A DNA stretch of 64,000 nucleotides from Phycisphaerae bacterium (lineage in GTDB: Bacteria; Planctomycetota; Phycisphaerae; JAJVII01), in contig JAJVII010000013.1 of the NCBI GenBank assembly GCA_022072085.1, forward strand, positions 55,772-119,771, given 5' to 3'. The notes under the pieces were generated by a model. It worked only from the letters and a program-made list of their open reading frames with translations, was not told where the DNA came from and did no database searches. Below are positions 54,016-62,558 of this stretch, piece by piece. Position 1 is the first letter of the stretch. Each line of letters opens with the position of its first letter. Made by a program: the position numbers and the translations under genes.

Positions 54016-54206
54016 GACTCTTCGACCCCGACGAAACCTACCTGATCAACGTCGCCATCATGGTGCGGTTCAAGGCCGGCGGCGAGACGCGGTCGGTCAT
54101 GGTCTGCCGCTGGCGGCCGGACGGCAACATGCTGGACCTGCTGAACGACGAGGCCAAGGCGGCGCTTCAGGCGGTCTGCGATCAGGCGAAGCCGCGCAAG
54201 GAGTGA
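54012..54206 (+). CDS. Hypothetical protein, 64 aa
   Basis: Small protein starting with GTG overlapping the phosphoesterase stop. It reads LFDPDETYLINVAIMVRFKA, VCRWRPDGNMLDLLNDEAKA and ends in a basic helix. No family recognised. Its position in the compact operon and the overlap support translation. Confidence 0.6.
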   Translation: MRLFDPDETYLINVAIMVRFKAGGETRSVMVCRWRPDGNMLDLLNDEAKAALQAVCDQAKPRKE

Positions 54207-54208
54207 CC

Positions 54209-54457
54209 GTGGCCAGGCGAAACATCACCGAAGCCGACGTGCGGCAGGCGTGGGCCGAGCTTCTGGCTCCACAGCATCCACTCGTTCCCGCCCGCGGGCA
54301 GACCATCGCCCAGATGGTCGCGTTCAGCGGCGAATCGGAAACCACCGTCCGCCGGCGGGTCCGTACGCTGCTGGCCGCCGGCAGGATTCGACAGATTGGC
54401 GTCCGGCCGGGCCATTCGCGGGCGGCCGTCTACGAGATCGCAGGAGGGGCATCATGA
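54209..54457 (+). CDS. Winged-helix protein, 82 aa
   Basis: A small DNA-binding protein. Start is the GTG 5 nt after AAGGAG. The body is a winged helix: ITEADVRQAWAELLAPQHPL, GQTIAQMVAFSGESETTVRR, VRTLLAAGRIRQIGVRPGHS. Likely a regulator of the operon. It overlaps the following gene by 4 nt (ATGA). Confidence 0.65.
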   Translation: MARRNITEADVRQAWAELLAPQHPLVPARGQTIAQMVAFSGESETTVRRRVRTLLAAGRIRQIGVRPGHSRAAVYEIAGGAS

Positions 54458-54654
54458 GTCACGTGCCACCCACTACGCTCGATGCGTGCAGGGAACTCCG
54501 GCGGCGGGCCTTGGACCTGTTCGGCTGGTTAGCTGACATCCCGGTTGAGGCCCAGTCGCGCGATGACGATCCAGTGACGACCAGATGCCGCGTCATGGTC
54601 GACCTGCTCCTGATCATCTTCAAGACCATCGAACTCGAAACCAAGGTCCAATGA
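54454..54654 (+). CDS. Hypothetical protein, 66 aa
   Basis: Small helical protein with GGAGGGG before the ATG. It has ACRELRRRALDLFGWLADIP and a hydrophobic end (VMVDLLLIIFKTIELETKVQ). Overlaps the helicase gene by ATGA, so probably translated with it. Function unknown. Confidence 0.6.
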   Translation: MSHVPPTTLDACRELRRRALDLFGWLADIPVEAQSRDDDPVTTRCRVMVDLLLIIFKTIELETKVQ

Positions 54655-56324
54655 CGTTGATCCTGCGACCCTATCAGCACGAGGCCGTCCAGGCGGTCTA
54701 CAGCCACCTGCGGGCTCGGGACGACAACCCGTGCGTCGTCATTCCCACCGCCGGCGGTAAGACGCCGGTGATGGCGACGATCTGCCGGGACGCCGTCCGG
54801 CAGTGGGGCGGGCGCGTCCTGATCCTCGCCCATGTCAAGGAATTGCTGGAGCAGGCGGTCGAGAAGCTCCACGCCACGGCCCCTGATCTGTGGATGCAGA
54901 TCGGCGTCTATTCCGCCGGCCTGCGCAGCCGGGACACCGAACACCCGATCATCGTCGCCGGCATCCAGTCGGTCTATCGCCGGGCGGCCGAGCTGGACCG
55001 GTTCGACCTCGTTCTAATCGACGAGGCCCACATGATCCCGCCGGACGGCGACGGGATGTATCAGACGTTCCTGTCCGAGGCGAAAGTCGTCAATCCCAAC
55101 GTGCGCCTGATCGGGCTGACGGCCACGCCCTACCGCATGACGACCGGGATGATCTGCGGGCCCGAGAACCTGCTCAACCACGTCTGCTACGAGGTCGGCG
55201 TCCGCGAGCTGATCGTTCAGGGCTACCTCTGCCCGCTGAAGACCAAGGCGAGCAGGCGGAAGGTGGACACGTCGGGCCTGCGCGTGCGGGCCGGCGAATT
55301 CCTCGCCGGCGAGGTCGAAGCCCTGATGGATGATGACGCTCTGGTCGGCGCCGCCTGCCGGGAAATCGTCGAAGAGACCCAGGACCGCAAGGCAACGCTG
55401 ATTTTCGCCGCCGGCGTCAAGCATGCCGAGCACGTCCAGCGCGTGCTGGCGGGCATCGGTCGAGAGTGCGGCTTCGTCTGCGCCGACACGCTGCCGTTCG
55501 AGCGGGCTGCCACGCTGGAGCGGTTCCGCAAGGGCGAATTGAAATACCTCGTCAACGTCAACGTGCTAACCACAGGTTTCGACGCGCCCAACATCGACAG
55601 CGTGGCCCTGCTGCGGCCGACCAACTCGCCTGGGCTCTACTATCAGATGGTCGGGCGGGGCTTCCGTCTATGCGGGGGCAAGGCCGACTGCCTGGTGCTG
55701 GATTTTGGCGGCAATGTGCTTCGGCACGGTCCGGTGGATGCGATCCGAATCGACGAGAAGGAACGCGGCAATGGCGAAGCGCCGGCCAAGGAATGTCCGC
55801 AGTGTCAGGCGCTGATCCACGCGGCCTATTCGATCTGCCCTGAGTGCGGTTATGAGTTCCCGCCGCCCGAACGCCAGAAGCATGAGCGCGAGGCAACCAG
55901 CGCCGGCATTCTGTCCGGCCAGGTCGAGGATATCGAGTACGAGGTCCAGTCGGTCAGCTACCACGTCCACGTCAAGCGCGGCGACGATGGCACGGCCCCC
56001 AAGACCATGCGGGTCGATTACCAGATCGGCCTGGGCGACTACCGCAGCGAGTGGGTCTGCTTTGAGCACACCGGTTACGCAAGGCAGAAGGCCGAGGCCT
56101 GGTGGGCCCAACGGTCAAATGAACCCGCGCCGCCCTCGGCGGCCTCCGCCGTCTACATGGCCAACGAAGGCTTCCTGGCCGAAACGTTGTCGATCACTGT
56201 ACGGCACGTCGCTGGCGAGAAATTCGACCGAATCATCCGCCACACGCTGGGACCGAAGCCGGGCGGGGTGCCGCAGCCGGTGTCGGTCGAGGCGGGCATT
56301 GCGGAGGACGACATCCCGTTCTGA
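54651..56324 (+). CDS. DEAD/DEAH-box superfamily 2 helicase
   Basis: A 557-aa helicase with motif Q-like LRPYQHEAVQAV, motif I PTAGGKTPVMAT, II LIDEAHMIP, III LTATPYR, V TTGFDAPN and VI YQMVGRGFR. A zinc ribbon (CPQCQALIHAAYSICPECG) follows the helicase core and the C-terminal 120 residues are variable. It is close to phage and plasmid replication helicases of the same length. It lies immediately before the primase-helicase gene, so both likely act in replication initiation or fork opening. Confidence 0.88.
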   Translation: MTLILRPYQHEAVQAVYSHLRARDDNPCVVIPTAGGKTPVMATICRDAVRQWGGRVLILAHVKELLEQAVEKLHATAPDLWMQIGVYSAGLRSRDTEHPIIVAGIQSVYRRAAELDRFDLVLIDEAHMIPPDGDGMYQTFLSEAKVVNPNVRLIGLTATPYRMTTGMICGPENLLNHVCYEVGVRELIVQGYLCPLKTKASRRKVDTSGLRVRAGEFLAGEVEALMDDDALVGAACREIVEETQDRKATLIFAAGVKHAEHVQRVLAGIGRECGFVCADTLPFERAATLERFRKGELKYLVNVNVLTTGFDAPNIDSVALLRPTNSPGLYYQMVGRGFRLCGGKADCLVLDFGGNVLRHGPVDAIRIDEKERGNGEAPAKECPQCQALIHAAYSICPECGYEFPPPERQKHEREATSAGILSGQVEDIEYEVQSVSYHVHVKRGDDGTAPKTMRVDYQIGLGDYRSEWVCFEHTGYARQKAEAWWAQRSNEPAPPSAASAVYMANEGFLAETLSITVRHVAGEKFDRIIRHTLGPKPGGVPQPVSVEAGIAEDDIPF

Positions 56325-56339
56325 GCGGGTGCGAGCCCA

Positions 56340-58619
56340 ATGAAGGACATTGCCAGGACATATCTTGACGCCGGCCTGTGCGTCTTGCCGGCCAAGGCCG
56401 ATGAGAAGCGGCCGGCCCTGGACGCGTGGAAGCAGTACCGCTCCAGGCGGCCGACGACGGCCGAACTGGACGCCTGGTTCGCCAACGGCCCGGACGCGCT
56501 GTGCGTGCTGACCGGAGCGCCGTCAGGCAACTTCGAGGCCGTTGATTTCGACCTGGCCGGCGAGGCGTTCGAGCCCTGGTGCGAGCGGGTCCGCCAGGCG
56601 GCACCCGGCCTGTTGGAGCGGCTGGTCATCGAGCGGACGCCTTCGACCGGATGGCACGCCGGCTACCGCTGCGAGTCGCCGGTCTGCGGCAGCATCAAGC
56701 TCGCCCAGCGCAAGGTCTACGTCGACAACGGCGAGCCGGTCTACGTCGGAAACAAGAAGTACATCCCACGGCGCGACTCCGAGGGCCGCTGGCACATCGT
56801 CCTGACGCTGATCGAGACCCGCGGCGAAGGCGGTCTGATCTTGTGCGCTCCGTCACCAGGGTATGCCCTGCACCAGGGCGAATTCACGTCGCTGCCCGTG
56901 CTGACTGAGGCCGAGCGGGACGTCCTGCTCGAAGCGGCGTGGGCGCTGAACGAGCACCTGCCCGAACCTGTGACGGGCCTGCCGGCAGTTGCGCATTCTG
57001 GCAGTCTGCGGCCCGGCGATGACTTCAACGCCCGCGGCGGCGTCCGCGAGCTGCTTCTCAAGCACGGCTGGGCGCTGGCGAAGGGCGGGGACAACGAGTA
57101 CTGGCGGAGGCCCGGCAAGGACCGCGGCTGGAGTGCGACGCTGAAGGATCGCGTCTTCTACGTCTTCTCGTCCAGCGCCGCCCCGTTCGAGCCGGAGAAA
57201 GCCTACGGCCCGTTTGCCGTCTTTGCCCTGCTGGAGCACAACGGGGATTTCTCGGCGGCGGCGCAGGCGCTGCGAACGCAGGGCTTTGGCGGCGACATCG
57301 CCCCAGCGCCCGACGTGGACCTGTCGCACTTCGACGCGGCGCCCCCCGACCCCGCGCCTCAGGCCGAGCCCGCCATCGCCGACCCCGGCCCGATCCCCGA
57401 GCACCTGTTCCGCGTGCCGGGCTTCATCGAACAGGTGATGGAGTTCACCCTGGCCAACGCGCCCTATCCCAGCGTCGGCCTGGCCTTCTGCGGGGCGGTG
57501 GCGCTCCAGTCCTACCTGTGCGGCCGGAAGGTCCGCGACGACGGCGATCTTCGGCCCAACATCTACCTGCTGGCACTGGCCAGCTCGGGCACCGGCAAGG
57601 ACTACCCGCGCAAGGTCAATTCGCACGTGCTGTTTCAGATCGGCCACATGGCGGCGCTGGGCGACAAGTTCGCCTCCGGCCAGGGCATCCAGGACGCCCT
57701 GGCCCGCTCGGCGGCGATGCTGTTCCAGAACGACGAGATGGACGGCGTCCTGCGCCAGATCAACTTCGACCGCGAGGGCAAGAGCGAGTCCATTCCCAAC
57801 ATACTCCTGACGCTCTACACCTCTGCCGACGTCCAGTATCCGCTTCGCGTCAAGGCCGGCCAGAAGGACGCCGGCCACATCGACCAGCCGCATCTGACGC
57901 TGTTCGGCACGGCCACGCCGCAGTTCTTCTACGAGTCGCTGTCGCAGCGGATGCTGACCAACGGCTTCTTCGCCCGGCTCATTATCGTGGACGTGGGCAA
58001 ACGGGGCGCCGGCCAGAAGGCCGGGCCAGTGAGCAACCTGCCCGAGCCGATCATCGAGACCGCCCGCTGGTGGGGCGACTTCCAGCCCGGCAGCCGGCGA
58101 GGCAACCTCATCGACATCCACCCCGAGCCAATAAGAGTGCTGCCAACGCCCGAGGCGGAAGAGGCGATTGAGGCGCTTCGCGTCAGGACGGAGGCTGAAT
58201 ACGACCAGGCCCACGCCCGCAATGACGAACCTTCCCGCGTCGCCTGGTCGCGGACCTGCGAGAACGCCAAGAAACTCGCCCTGCTTTATGCGTGCAGCGA
58301 GAACCATGCCGAGCCGGTGATCGGCCTGCCGGCCGTCCAGTGGGCGACCGAGTTCGCCATGCACCAGACCCGCCGCCAGCTCTACCTGGCGACCACCTAC
58401 GTGGCCGAGAACCCGTTTCACGCCGAGTGCCTGAAGCTGATCCGCAGACTGCGGGACGCCCCGGGCCAGCAGATGCAGCGGCAGCACCTGCTGCGGGCCA
58501 TGCGCTGCAAGTCGTTCGACTTCGACCAGATCGCCTCGACGCTCGTGCAGCAGGGCGAGATCGTCCGGGTGGACATCCCGAGCAAGACCAAGACGGCCGA
58601 GGGCTATCGGATCCCATGA
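56340..58619 (+). CDS. Primase-helicase (prim-pol domain plus DUF3987-like ATPase)
   Basis: A 759-aa replication protein. Residues about 1-200 are a bifunctional primase/polymerase domain: AGLCVLPAKADEKRPALDAW, FEAVDFDLAG (acidic pair) and GLILCAPSPGYALHQGEFTS. The C-terminal half from about residue 360 is a DUF3987-like ATPase with LLALASSGTGKDYPRKV (Walker A), MLFQNDEMDGVLRQINFDRE, TLFGTATPQFFYESLSQRML and a helical tail. It follows the helicase by 15 nt and precedes the iteron-like repeat array, the usual position for a replicon initiator/primase. Confidence 0.85.
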   Translation: MKDIARTYLDAGLCVLPAKADEKRPALDAWKQYRSRRPTTAELDAWFANGPDALCVLTGAPSGNFEAVDFDLAGEAFEPWCERVRQAAPGLLERLVIERTPSTGWHAGYRCESPVCGSIKLAQRKVYVDNGEPVYVGNKKYIPRRDSEGRWHIVLTLIETRGEGGLILCAPSPGYALHQGEFTSLPVLTEAERDVLLEAAWALNEHLPEPVTGLPAVAHSGSLRPGDDFNARGGVRELLLKHGWALAKGGDNEYWRRPGKDRGWSATLKDRVFYVFSSSAAPFEPEKAYGPFAVFALLEHNGDFSAAAQALRTQGFGGDIAPAPDVDLSHFDAAPPDPAPQAEPAIADPGPIPEHLFRVPGFIEQVMEFTLANAPYPSVGLAFCGAVALQSYLCGRKVRDDGDLRPNIYLLALASSGTGKDYPRKVNSHVLFQIGHMAALGDKFASGQGIQDALARSAAMLFQNDEMDGVLRQINFDREGKSESIPNILLTLYTSADVQYPLRVKAGQKDAGHIDQPHLTLFGTATPQFFYESLSQRMLTNGFFARLIIVDVGKRGAGQKAGPVSNLPEPIIETARWWGDFQPGSRRGNLIDIHPEPIRVLPTPEAEEAIEALRVRTEAEYDQAHARNDEPSRVAWSRTCENAKKLALLYACSENHAEPVIGLPAVQWATEFAMHQTRRQLYLATTYVAENPFHAECLKLIRRLRDAPGQQMQRQHLLRAMRCKSFDFDQIASTLVQQGEIVRVDIPSKTKTAEGYRIP

Positions 58620-59104
58620 GCAACGGCAGGACGAATCCTTCACGAATCCTTCGCAATCCTTCACGCCGGCGTGAGGGATTGGGGCGGATTTCGGGCGCAA
58701 ACCGGTCGGCGGGAGCCCTGGCGGGCGAATCCTTCGCAAATCCTTCACGCCTCGCCGTGAAGGATTCCGGGCGGCAGAACTATAGGAATATACAGGAAAT
58801 ACACACTCTCTCTCCTTCTATATATGAATCCTTCACGCCCCCCCCCCCGCGCTGCGTGTGCGCGCACGCGAGGGGGGTGGTGAGGGATTCGCGTGAAGGA
58901 TTCAACCCCGTGGGCCACAGGACGCGCCCCGTTGGCCCCCGTCGCGAGACGATCTCGACCGTCGAGCACGTGGCCAGCCAGCCGAACCGGCCGCAACACG
59001 GGCCAAACGTGGCGATCCCTGCAAACCTGCCATTGTGGCAGGAGCCATGGTTCCTTCCTGGCCAGAATCTTTCCCTTGGCCGCCGGGAGGAGCCGCGGAC
59101 CTAG
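58616..59104 (+). CDS. Possible protein, 162 aa, overlapping the repeat array
   Basis: An ATG overlaps the primase stop by ATGA, and the frame is open for 162 codons across the repeats. The first 100 residues are low-complexity (NPSRILRNPSRR, SPSIYESFTPPPP) and simply reflect the repeats. The last 60 (TVEHVASQPNRPQHGPNVAI, PANLPLWQEPWFLPGQNLSL) look more protein-like. It may be real, or the array may be a non-coding origin with a fortuitous frame. Confidence 0.3.
   Translation: MSNGRTNPSRILRNPSRRREGLGRISGANRSAGALAGESFANPSRLAVKDSGRQNYRNIQEIHTLSPSIYESFTPPPPRCVCAHARGVVRDSREGFNPVGHRTRPVGPRRETISTVEHVASQPNRPQHGPNVAIPANLPLWQEPWFLPGQNLSLGRREEPRT
58634..58902. repeat. Iteron-like repeat array with AT-rich tract (candidate replication origin)
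   Basis: Ten copies of the 10-mer AATCCTTCAC or close variants are present. Forward copies begin at 58634, 58645, 58655, 58728, 58739 and 58827. Reverse copies lie at 58671-58680, 58757-58766, 58880-58889 and 58893-58902. The first three are 10-11 bp apart, one helical turn. Between copies 7 and 8 lies an AT-rich stretch (58778-58826), unusual in this GC-rich DNA and suited to strand opening, followed by a run of 11 C. It lies right after the primase-helicase gene. Confidence 0.65.
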
Positions 59105-59158
59105 ACAGACTTTCTTTCGCCTGTCCGAGAATTCCTAACCCGCACCAGGAGGTGCCCA

Positions 59159-60538
59159 ATGCAGGTCGAACTTCGGGACATCGCGTCGATCAATCCGTAC
59201 GAGAACAACCCGCGTCAGAACGACGACGCCGTGGAGGCGGTCGCGGCCAGCCTGAAGGAATTCGGCTTCCGCCAGCCGATCGTGGTGGACGCCGACGGCG
59301 TGATCATCGTCGGCCACACCCGCTACAAGGCGGCGGTCAAGCTGGGCCTGGCCAAGGTGCCCGTCCATGTCGCCACGGACCTGACCCCGGCGCAGATCAA
59401 GGCCTACCGCATTGCCGACAACCAGACCGCGACCCTGGCCGAGTGGAACTACGACCTGCTGCCCATCGAGCTGAAGGACCTTCAGGCGGCCGAGTTCGAT
59501 CTGTCGCTGCTGGGCTTCGCCGACGCCGATCTGTCCGAGCTGCTCGCCCCCGGCGGCACGGCCGGCCTGACCGACCCGGACGACGTGCCCGCCCCGCCGG
59601 ACGAGGCAATCACCAAACCGGGCGACCTGATCATCCTGGGCAACCACCGGCTGCTGTGCGGGGACAGCAGCAGTGAGGCCGACGTGGACCGGCTGCTGGA
59701 CGGCGCCCGCATCCATCTTGTCAATAGCGATCCTCCGTATAACGTCCGCGTTGAACCCCGCTCGAACAATGCCGTCGCCGCCGGCCTGTCCAGCTTTGAA
59801 GGCCCGAAGGTGGACTATCGCGGCGAGGACGGCCATCGTGCCGACCGCAAGAAGTCCGGTCTGATGCACCACCAGAGCTTCGACGAGGCCCGCTTCGGCA
59901 AGCGCAAGCCCACCGACAGGAAGCTTCGCCCGAAAGACAGGCCGCTCGCCAACGACTTCGTGTCGGACGAGGACTTCGACCGGATGCTGCGGGCGTGGTT
60001 CGGGAACATGGCGCGCGTGCTCGAACCGGGCCGGGGCTTCTACATCTGGGGAGGGTATGCCAACCTCGGCAATTACCCCGGCCCGCTGAAGGACTCGGGG
60101 CTGTATTTCAGCCAGGGCATCGTGTGGGACAAGCAGCACCCGGTGCTGACCCGCAAGGACTTCATGGGCGCTTTTGAGATCGCGTTCTACGGCTGGAAGG
60201 AAGGCGCGGCCCACCAGTTCTTCGGGCCGAACAACGCGACCGACCTGTGGCACATCAAGAAGGTCAACCCGCAGAACATGATCCACTTGACCGAGAAGCC
60301 CGTCGAGCTGGCGGTGCGGGCCATCGAATACTCGTCGCGCGCCGGCGAGAACGTGCTGGACCTGTTCGGCGGGAGCGGTTCGACGATGATCGGCTGCGAG
60401 CAGACCGGCCGACGGGCCTACCTCATGGAACTGGACCCGCTCTACTGCGACGTGATCGTCCAGCGATGGGAGCAGTTCACCGGCAGGAAGGCCGAGCGGA
60501 TTGCCGCCCCGGCCGCTGTCGAGGAGGCGGCGGCGTGA
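59159..60538 (+). CDS. ParB-domain DNA methyltransferase
   Basis: A 459-aa fusion. Residues 1-125 are a ParB/Srx-like nuclease domain: INPYENNPRQNDDAVEAVAA, KEFGFRQPIVVDADGVIIVG, HTRYKAAVKLGL. From about residue 170 is a DNA methyltransferase: LVNSDPPYNV (catalytic D-P-P-Y, N6-adenine or N4-cytosine type) and VLDLFGGSGSTMIGCEQTGR (AdoMet loop). The motif order, catalytic before AdoMet, is the beta class. Common on phages to protect DNA from host restriction. Start after AGGAGG. Confidence 0.9.
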   Translation: MQVELRDIASINPYENNPRQNDDAVEAVAASLKEFGFRQPIVVDADGVIIVGHTRYKAAVKLGLAKVPVHVATDLTPAQIKAYRIADNQTATLAEWNYDLLPIELKDLQAAEFDLSLLGFADADLSELLAPGGTAGLTDPDDVPAPPDEAITKPGDLIILGNHRLLCGDSSSEADVDRLLDGARIHLVNSDPPYNVRVEPRSNNAVAAGLSSFEGPKVDYRGEDGHRADRKKSGLMHHQSFDEARFGKRKPTDRKLRPKDRPLANDFVSDEDFDRMLRAWFGNMARVLEPGRGFYIWGGYANLGNYPGPLKDSGLYFSQGIVWDKQHPVLTRKDFMGAFEIAFYGWKEGAAHQFFGPNNATDLWHIKKVNPQNMIHLTEKPVELAVRAIEYSSRAGENVLDLFGGSGSTMIGCEQTGRRAYLMELDPLYCDVIVQRWEQFTGRKAERIAAPAAVEEAAA

Positions 60539-61998
60539 CGTTCACCTACGCCAGCGTCTGTGACGGCATCGGCGCGGTCCACGTCGCCTGGCAACCGCTG
60601 GGCTGGCGGTGCGCGTGGGTGTCGGAGATCGAGCCGTTCGCCGACGCCGTGGTCGAGCGCCGTTGGGGCTTCGACAATCTGGGCGACATGACAGAGATCA
60701 GCGAAGGGAGCGTCCGTGGTCGCACTCGCATCGACCTGCTCGTCGGCGGAACGCCGTGCCAATCCTTCTCGGTCGCCGGGCTGCGAAAGGGACTGGCCGA
60801 CCCGCGCGGCAACCTGGCCCTCGTCTTTCTTCGACTTGTTGACCTGCTCCGTCCGCAGTGGGTTGTGTGGGAAAACGTCCCCGGCGTCCTGTCGTCCGGC
60901 CGGGGACGGGACTTTGGCTGCTTCCTCGGGGCGCTGGGCCAACTCGGGTATGGGTTCGCCTGGCGAGTCCTGGACGCTCAGTTCTTCGGAGTCCCCCAGC
61001 GCCGCCGTCGGGTCTTCGTTGTCGGACATGTTGGAGACTGGCGACCTGCCGTCGCGGTACTTCTTGAGCCCGAAGGCCTGTGCCGGAATCCTGCGGCGGG
61101 CCGAGGGGCGCGGGCGGAAGTTGCCCGAGCCGTTACGTGCAGCTCTGGCAGCGTCGGCGGCGGGGGCCACAGCAACGAGCGGACGTTAGTCCGCGCGGAC
61201 GGCCGGCCGCTCAACGCCCTCTGCTACGGGGGCGGCAACACGTCGGGCGAGATCGAGGTCGCCACAACCCTGACGCACCACGGGATCCGCCAGGATTTCG
61301 ACACCGAGACATTCGCCGTGGTCGGCCCGCTGTGCGCCCACTCGCCCGAGCATGGCCACGCGATGACGACGCAACAGGCGGTCGAGGCAGGGCACATCGT
61401 CACCCACCCGTTGACCGCCCGGCACGATTCCAGCCCGGACGGCACGGGCCGGGGCGTGCCGATCGTGCCGGTTGCCTTTGACAGCAAGCGGAACCCCGTG
61501 CCCAGCCGGATGGCCCCGGCGCTGCGGGCTATGGGCCACGACTCCAGCCGCGCCAACGCCGGCGGGCAGGTCGCCGTAGCCTACCAGTGCCACGGCGGCA
61601 ACGTCGGGCCGATGGGGACGCTACGAACGGGCAACGGCAACGTGACCAGCGGGGTGCCGTTCACGTTCCAGCCGCGGGTCGGCAGATCCGGCCGGGGCAT
61701 GCCGTCGGACGTCGTGCCGGCGCTGGCCGGCGGCAGCGCCGGGACAGGGGCCACGTCGGACATGCGGCCGTGCGTGGTGGCCCAGTACGCGGTCCGCCGC
61801 CTGACGCCGCGCGAATGTGAGCGGCTGCAGGGCTTTCCGGACGACTACACGCTGGTGCCGTTTCGCGGCAAACCCGCCGCCGACGGCCCCCGCTACCGGG
61901 CGCTGGGCAACAGCATGGCCGTGCCGGTGATGGCGTGGATTGGCCGGAGGATCGCGATGGTCGACGCGATCCTCGCCGGGGAGGAGAGTGCTGCGTGA
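60535..61998 (+). CDS. C5-cytosine DNA methyltransferase with long variable region
   Basis: A 487-aa Dcm-type enzyme starting with GTG (overlaps the previous stop). Motif I VCDGIGAVHVAW, IV GGTPCQSFSVAG (catalytic Cys), VI WENVPGVLS, VIII QRRRRVFVVG and X RALGNSMAVPV are present. Between VIII and IX (about residues 185-420) is an unusually long Gly-rich region with semi-repetitive text (THPLTARHDSSPDGTGRGVP, then QCHGGNVGPMGTLRTGNGNV) that must hold the target recognition domain. Probably modifies element DNA together with the ParB-methylase. Confidence 0.9.
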   Translation: MTFTYASVCDGIGAVHVAWQPLGWRCAWVSEIEPFADAVVERRWGFDNLGDMTEISEGSVRGRTRIDLLVGGTPCQSFSVAGLRKGLADPRGNLALVFLRLVDLLRPQWVVWENVPGVLSSGRGRDFGCFLGALGQLGYGFAWRVLDAQFFGVPQRRRRVFVVGHVGDWRPAVAVLLEPEGLCRNPAAGRGARAEVARAVTCSSGSVGGGGHSNERTLVRADGRPLNALCYGGGNTSGEIEVATTLTHHGIRQDFDTETFAVVGPLCAHSPEHGHAMTTQQAVEAGHIVTHPLTARHDSSPDGTGRGVPIVPVAFDSKRNPVPSRMAPALRAMGHDSSRANAGGQVAVAYQCHGGNVGPMGTLRTGNGNVTSGVPFTFQPRVGRSGRGMPSDVVPALAGGSAGTGATSDMRPCVVAQYAVRRLTPRECERLQGFPDDYTLVPFRGKPAADGPRYRALGNSMAVPVMAWIGRRIAMVDAILAGEESAA

Positions 61999-62009
61999 GC
62001 AGGAACTTC

Positions 62010-62420
62010 CTACGCCAGGCTGTAGTTGCTGCCCTGGCCGCCGCTCACCTTGGCCCGCTTGACCTGCCCGGCCTTCGCCAGCTTGGTCAGGACGTTGTCC
62101 ACCTTGCCGCCCCGGCCGGCCTTCTTCCAGGCGGCGGTCAGGTCGGCGGTCGTCAGCGACTTGCCCTTGAGCAGGGCCAGCACGAACTGGTCGGCGGTCT
62201 GGGCGTACGAGCCGCGGCGGCCGCGCTTCCGGCCGGCGGTCTTCCGGCCGGGCTTCTTGCCGGCAGTCGGTGCATTGTTGACAAGGGTCTGCAGGGCGGC
62301 GATCTCGGCGTTCAGCCGGTCGCGCTGCTCGATCATCCTGGGCAGGGCCGCCACGCGGCGGGCGATCTCGGCCTGGAGCTGCTGGACCGACAGGACTTGC
62401 ACGTTGGACCTTCTGGGCAT
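62010..62420 (-). CDS. Small basic DNA-binding protein with AT-hook-like core, 136 aa
   Basis: Start ATG after AGGAG. An N-terminal coiled coil (QLQAEIARRVAALPRMIEQR, DRLNAEIAALQTLV) is followed by a lysine/arginine-rich core (AGKKPGRKTAGRKRGRRG) with GRK/GRR steps like AT-hooks. A C-terminal winged helix ends it (SYAQTADQFVLALLKGKSLT, VDNVLTKLAKAGQVKRAKVS). The overall design is like H-NS/Lsr2-type xenogeneic silencers or histone-like proteins. It converges on the C5-methyltransferase gene. Confidence 0.7.
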   Translation of the reverse strand: MPRRSNVQVLSVQQLQAEIARRVAALPRMIEQRDRLNAEIAALQTLVNNAPTAGKKPGRKTAGRKRGRRGSYAQTADQFVLALLKGKSLTTADLTAAWKKAGRGGKVDNVLTKLAKAGQVKRAKVSGGQGSNYSLA

Positions 62421-62508
62421 TGCCTCGCTCCTGTGGTTGGGTGGCGAGCCGAATCTTACCGGCGGACCGCCGCCGCCCGCAAGCCGATTCGCCGCTCTGC
62501 ACGGAGAA

Positions 62509-62532
62509 CACCCCGGCGAGCGGGCCGGGGTG
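62509..62532 (-). terminator. Possible terminator after the HARE-HTH gene
   Basis: Perfect 9-bp stem (CACCCCGGC … GCCGGGGTG) with a 6-nt loop, 27 nt after the stop of the minus-strand 261-aa gene, followed on that strand by TTCTCC. The T-tract is weak. Confidence 0.4.
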
Positions 62533-62558
62533 GGTCGCGTGCCGGGCTGGCCTGCGAG

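Noticed and set aside
56853..58748. 631-codon minus-strand frame opposite the primase-helicase
   Set aside because: Antisense shadow without motifs; the plus strand carries prim-pol and Walker motifs.
58634..58902. Repeat array as a CRISPR
   Set aside because: Repeats are only 10 bp, occur in both orientations and have irregular 0-60 bp spacing; no cas genes are nearby.
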